A program made the position numbers and the translations under genes. The notes below the pieces were generated by a model. It had not been told where the DNA came from and made no database searches. It was given only the letters and a program-made list of their open reading frames with translations. Below are positions 59,990 to 64,000 of a DNA stretch of 64,000 nucleotides, piece by piece. Every line of letters starts with the position of its first letter. Positions within the stretch are counted from its first letter, which is position 1. The DNA comes from Amaurobius ferox. Its lineage: Eukaryota; Arthropoda; Arachnida; Araneae; Amaurobiidae. The DNA is taken from NCBI GenBank assembly GCA_951213105.1, contig OX578146.1, positions 115,532,387-115,596,386 on the forward strand, written 5' to 3'.

Positions 59990-60567
59990 TTAAGGGGACG
60001 CTGGACGTTGAAATTTTTTGTATTTATTTATTGATTTAGAAACATGAAAATTTGTATAAATATTCTTCTTAACCTTACTATATAAAATACCATTCATTTT
60101 TTTCAATTTTGTTATAATTTTGTATTTTTTTTTAAATTTAATTTTTTTTAACGAAAATTTGAAAATGCTCCTTGCGTGCCATTTGTTCATATTTTTGATT
60201 AATTTTATATTATGATCACTCAAAAATACATTTCGAACAAATTTGGGCATTCATTTTTAAATCCCTTAGAAAATTAATTTTTTAAAAATATTTTTCTGCA
60301 TTAAAACTTAATTTTCGTCATTTAATTGGATTATTATTCACTTTTAATGACCTTAATAAAGTCTCATTATAAAATGCATACCCAGTTTCATTAAAAAGTA
60401 TGAAAGGTGTCTTCTTACCAAATTTCATGCAACTCAAACAAAAATTAAGAACCTTTGAAAATTCCGTTTCTTAAAAAAGGCAATTTAACATTTTGCTTAC
60501 GGGCGAGACAGCGTTCATCCCAAACGAAGAACCTCCCAAAACGACAGGTATTTGACATACCCTATCC
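59990..60567. mobile_element. Truncated copy of the TTAA-flanked MITE (family F4)
   Basis: TTAA at 59990-59993 is followed by GGGGACGCTGGACGTTGAAA and ~570 bp colinear with 17463-18060. It ends inside the position of the palindrome's first arm (60482-60567) and lacks the second arm and the right terminus. Confidence 0.7.
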
Positions 60568-61379
60568 AGTGCACCTGCTGCAGCAAGTGCAATGTTGAAT
60601 AATTTTCAACTATAATTTTCAACTATAATTTTCAACTAAACTTACGTTCCAGATATATTTCTCACCAATTTTCAGTGCACTATTTTGAATTGTTTTATTT
60701 CGTTAGTTCTAGCTGTTAATATTTACAATACGGATATATTTTATATATCACGTGCTAACAATATTTTAATATGTTTCTACTTCATACATTGATGCCCATA
60801 AAACATTTATCGAGGAGGGGGAATTCAAACCGAAGCACATGGTGCACAACATTCACTGACTTGATGCTCGTCTTTGTTCTATTGAATTTCGAAGGAGGAG
60901 TGCAACCCTCCTTGATCTCTCCTATGGATGACCAAGACTTCATATTTAATAAAATGATTGTAAAAGTTCATCTAATTTAGAATTAGGAAATCATTTAAAA
61001 TATTATATTTCGTATGTATTCATCTTATATAGGTAACATATTAACATATTTTAGAATCTCGGGCATTTCATCCACTCTGCATTTTTATGTAAAATGATCT
61101 TATTTTACTCGCCAATAAATGAAACTTATTGCAATAAAACTTATTGAAAATGCGAATTTTAATATAAATTTCACGTGTAATACCAATTTTTATATAAATC
61201 GCTTAGCCTCCACAGTCAAAAATCTCACGCTACGCTACTGCCAATGATTCTAACCACTCTGCCAGACCATCAATATCACAAAACCACTTAAACTCTATTA
61301 TCTCGGTCAACTTTTAAAGCGAAGCTTCATACTTTCTAGAATAATTGCAAGTTTTTAAAGATAATTGTAATCTGGATGT
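60568..61379. other. Non-coding stretch
   Basis: AATTTTCAACTAT is repeated three times at ~60600-60640. No gene recognised. Confidence 0.5.
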
Positions 61380-61565
61380 GTATTTCCCGCGAATTACTCG
61401 CTTACTCCGAATTATGAAATCCAATTACTGTCATTAACCAAAACTGATGTTAAGCAACACTCATTCTCAGCAAGCCTTAATTAGATTGTAAATCATGAGA
61501 GATTATTCATATCTGCAGGGCATTATTAATGATAAACATAAATTAAAAGGGTGAATTTGAAATTG
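61380..61565 (-). repeat. Interspersed repeat family F7, inverted copy
   Basis: The reverse complement aligns block by block with 45050-45265 (CATGATTTACAATCTAATTA, TTAACATCAG, CAGTAATTGGATTTCATAAT). Confidence 0.55.
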
Positions 61566-61789
61566 ATATAAGGAAAGATCTGACTGTTAATGCTAGCATT
61601 AGCCCTGGTAGAGAATTATTATAAACATTTACTTTCAGGAACAATGTCCAATTAAAGTTTGCCCCGTACTAGGAAATAGTAATTTTGTTGATATATATAT
61701 TTCGGTAATTTCACTGGTAAATATAGTAGTATGATGATTGGAATATAGTAAATGAATAAAGGAGATAAATAATTAAATCTAAAGCGCCT

Positions 61790-61910
61790 CATACCGTAAG
61801 CGTTTAGGTCAGTGATGTAAAGTACCTTGCTGTCCCAACCGGGAATCGAACCCTTGATCTCCAAACTGGCCAGCTGACGCTCTACCGTTGATCTACTGGG
61901 ACGAAATTGT
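61790..61910 (-). mobile_element. tRNA-headed SINE or tRNA pseudogene
   Basis: The minus-strand tRNA-like part is 61903-61831: acceptor-like GTCCCA/TGGGAC, A-box-like TAGATCAACGG, perfect B box GGTTCGATTCC. The anticodon arm does not fold well and there is no terminator, so it is not a working tRNA gene. The tail boundary is unclear. Confidence 0.5.
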
Positions 61911-61985
61911 AAGCTCTTATCGTCGATGTGGACGCTACATTCTCCACCCTCCCATGTCAGATGGGCGTGCAACTGAAAATCTGAC

Positions 61986-63478
61986 TGACCACCTCCTGCT
62001 ATATATTTACCTCAGGTGAGCCTCCTGATTGTACTATTTCTATCCAAGTTAGTATCCTGGGTGGTCGTTATATCCTCTCACTTTGCAATTGGCGCTCCAT
62101 ATATACCAGAGTCCACTGAATCGGTACTAGTAGTACTGTGGTCACTTTCAATATGAGATGAGCTGCAGTATTCAGTACGTATGAGAAAGTGTGCCTGCGT
62201 ACATTTGTGCGTATGACTGTATGCTTGCGTACATGTGTGTGTATGTGTGGGTATTTATATGTGCGACCAGCGAGCCTCTACCTCAGTGGCCTTCAATCCG
62301 TGAAATGCTTGGGGAATGCGCTCGTTTTTGTGCGGCCTGTTGAAATATTTTTAGGAAAATGTTCTTTTATGAAAAGAAAATCACGTTTCCATACCACGAC
62401 AATATTTTAAGTTTTACAAAGAAATATATTTTCTCTAAAAGCATAGTTTCATATACGACCTTTAGTAAAACCATGTATAATAGGAATTTTGAATATAAAA
62501 TTTACAAATTGTTTGTACAAAATGCACAATTGGAATTCCCAAAAATCTCATAACTACATACAGTAATTTAATGCAGTAAAAGTACGCAAATATGTCATGT
62601 TTTGAATGAAAAAATTGCATATTCTTGTTGTTTGGGACAACATGAAATTTATTAAGTAATCGCCTGATGTTTTAAAAATGCTGTGGGAGGGATGCCTTTC
62701 ATGGTGACCCATTAACTTCATAAGCGAAATTCCAGGGTGTTTGGGGTCATTAAAAGTCCTTAAAACTGTTTTTAAGGGCCTTGAAAACTATTTTAAAGGA
62801 CCTTCAAATTGCTTATATATGTATCAAAATGTTTCAAAAGTGCGCATTTGCTTTATAGTCACAACAATTCTGAAGTAGGAAAATTTGTTATCCTTACAAG
62901 AAAGATGATCAGATTACCATACGAAAAATGGATCAAGGTGTTTTCCATCTTCATTTTCTTGTTTCCTCCAGCGTCTTACACTGTCCTGGTAGGGACATAA
63001 CTTCGATATCCTATTAATAAATTACTGCAGAATCCATTATTAGAGTGTACTAGAAAAATCGCAGAACCCTTTTGTGTAATATTTATTTCACTCTAGTCTG
63101 TAAATGTATCCATAGTATCTTCTGATCAGAAGGAATTCCTTCGGTTTTTATGATTAATTTGTAAAGTCACTATACTCATTAAAAGCTCCCCTCTTTTTGT
63201 GATCATTTTCATAGAATACCATCAAAAGTCTGGCAAATATTCTCAAATCGGCAAGATATAAAATACATTAATTTTGCCTCAAATTTAATGACATTCTTAT
63301 GAGTGATGGTAAACATTTTTATAAGCATCCCTCGAGATTTCTGATGTTGTGTTGAAGTCAAATGATAAAATAATATGTGAGGTTTGATAAAACTTCATAA
63401 TGCATTAAAACTACTTTTTCAGAATACTTAAATGTTTTCTGTAATCTTTAAAAGATGCCTACAAAGTATTTAGATTCT
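61986..63478. other. Non-coding stretch
   Basis: TGTGTG/GCGTACAT-rich at ~62180-62260. No gene recognised. Confidence 0.5.
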
Positions 63479-63488
63479 TTCAGTAAAA

Positions 63489-63775
63489 AGTGTTGTTCAA
63501 ACCCAGACCGTCCGACCTACCAGAAAGGTGTAAGGTAACTGTTTGGATGGTCGGAAAGTGCCACCCAATTTAGACCGGAACCCAGTGGGGAACGCATCCA
63601 CAGGGACCGTACCCTCCTTCCCCTTCCACCAACCTCTCGGAAGGACTTACGGACCCACATGTTTAACGTGATCGTACTCCGCGTGAACACGGCGGCAGTT
63701 TTGGTAGTGGCTGGAATCGAACCCGGGCCAGCAAAGTACAACTCCAGCGCGCTAACCACAGGGCTACCGCGCCCC
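63489..63775 (-). mobile_element. tRNA-headed SINE sharing body and tail with the 5S SINE
   Basis: Flanked by TTCAGTAAAA (63479-63488, 63776-63785). The minus-strand head starts GGGGCGCGGTAGCCCTGTGG with B box GGTTCGATTCC. Then comes the same body as at 12240-12433 (CGGAGTACGATCAC ... TCCGGTCTAAATTGGGTGG) and the tail GGTAGGTCGGACGGTCTGGG. It is complete and fairly young. The remaining 63786-64000 shows nothing recognisable. Confidence 0.75.
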
Positions 63776-64000
63776 TTCAGTAAAAGATGTGAAAAAACCC
63801 TTAACTATGTCATGCTTAAATCACATGTTCGAATAAAACACACGTGCTACTTGTAAAAACTTCTCACACGCACTTGTTAAAAATATCTGAACAGAGAAAT
63901 TATTATCAGACTTCTAAATCTAGATTCCCTATCAGCATACAAACTGCAGTGCTTTTTCGACACTTTTGTTTCTTGAGTGAAAATGTACCTCCAGATTTTC

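Overview
The window looks like a transposon-rich, AT-rich stretch of an arthropod nuclear genome, most likely an arachnid such as a spider. That is inferred from the mix of short and decayed repeats (Tc1/mariner, Ty1/copia, piggyBac-like, Helentron/Helitron-like, 5S- and tRNA-derived SINEs) and from an arthropod-type protein-primed DNA polymerase. No intron-bearing host gene could be recognised. The species cannot be fixed from the sequence alone.

Positions 304-9796 are the most unusual part: a compact, same-strand run of virus-like genes with 12-28 base gaps or short overlaps. They are a fibre-like repeat fragment, an unknown small gene, a gene of LSExFI repeats, a leucine-rich-repeat gene, an unknown 142-residue gene, a large family B DNA polymerase with N-terminal zinc fingers, and a 52-codon ORF abutting the polymerase. 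All longer genes except the 142-residue one are broken by stops, frameshifts or insertions. I read the block as a decayed endogenous double-stranded DNA element of the Polinton/adintovirus kind. No integrase, capsid, protease or packaging ATPase is visible, so that class is an inference. A piggyBac relic sits inside the block and a Helentron-like element splits the polymerase. The polymerase is followed by a cluster of hairpins, some ending in T-runs.

From 10 to 24 kb there is repeat-filled non-coding DNA: a 5S-rRNA/tRNA chimeric SINE, two Helentron-like copies, a 120-bp-arm foldback, a TTAA-flanked MITE with an internal 85-bp-arm palindrome, a 62-bp retroposed fragment with a 15-bp target duplication, and a tRNA-derived SINE. 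From 24.1 to 29.4 kb there is one complete Ty1/copia retrotransposon with 497-bp LTRs and 5-bp target duplications. It is young but frameshifted in RNase H.

From 30 to 43 kb there is a degenerate ~150-bp tandem array, Helitron-like termini, a second ~60-bp retroposed fragment, and three decayed Tc1-like transposases. From 45 to 64 kb there is another long foldback element, a second ~153-bp tandem array, many Helentron-like copies nested in each other and in an LTR-like insertion, a truncated second copy of the TTAA MITE, and two more tRNA-headed SINEs.

The repeats explain one another: two Helentron-like families share their terminal design and prefer A-tracts, including those in their own copies. 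The SINEs share one body and a structured tail, and that tail also occurs alone as ~60-bp insertions.
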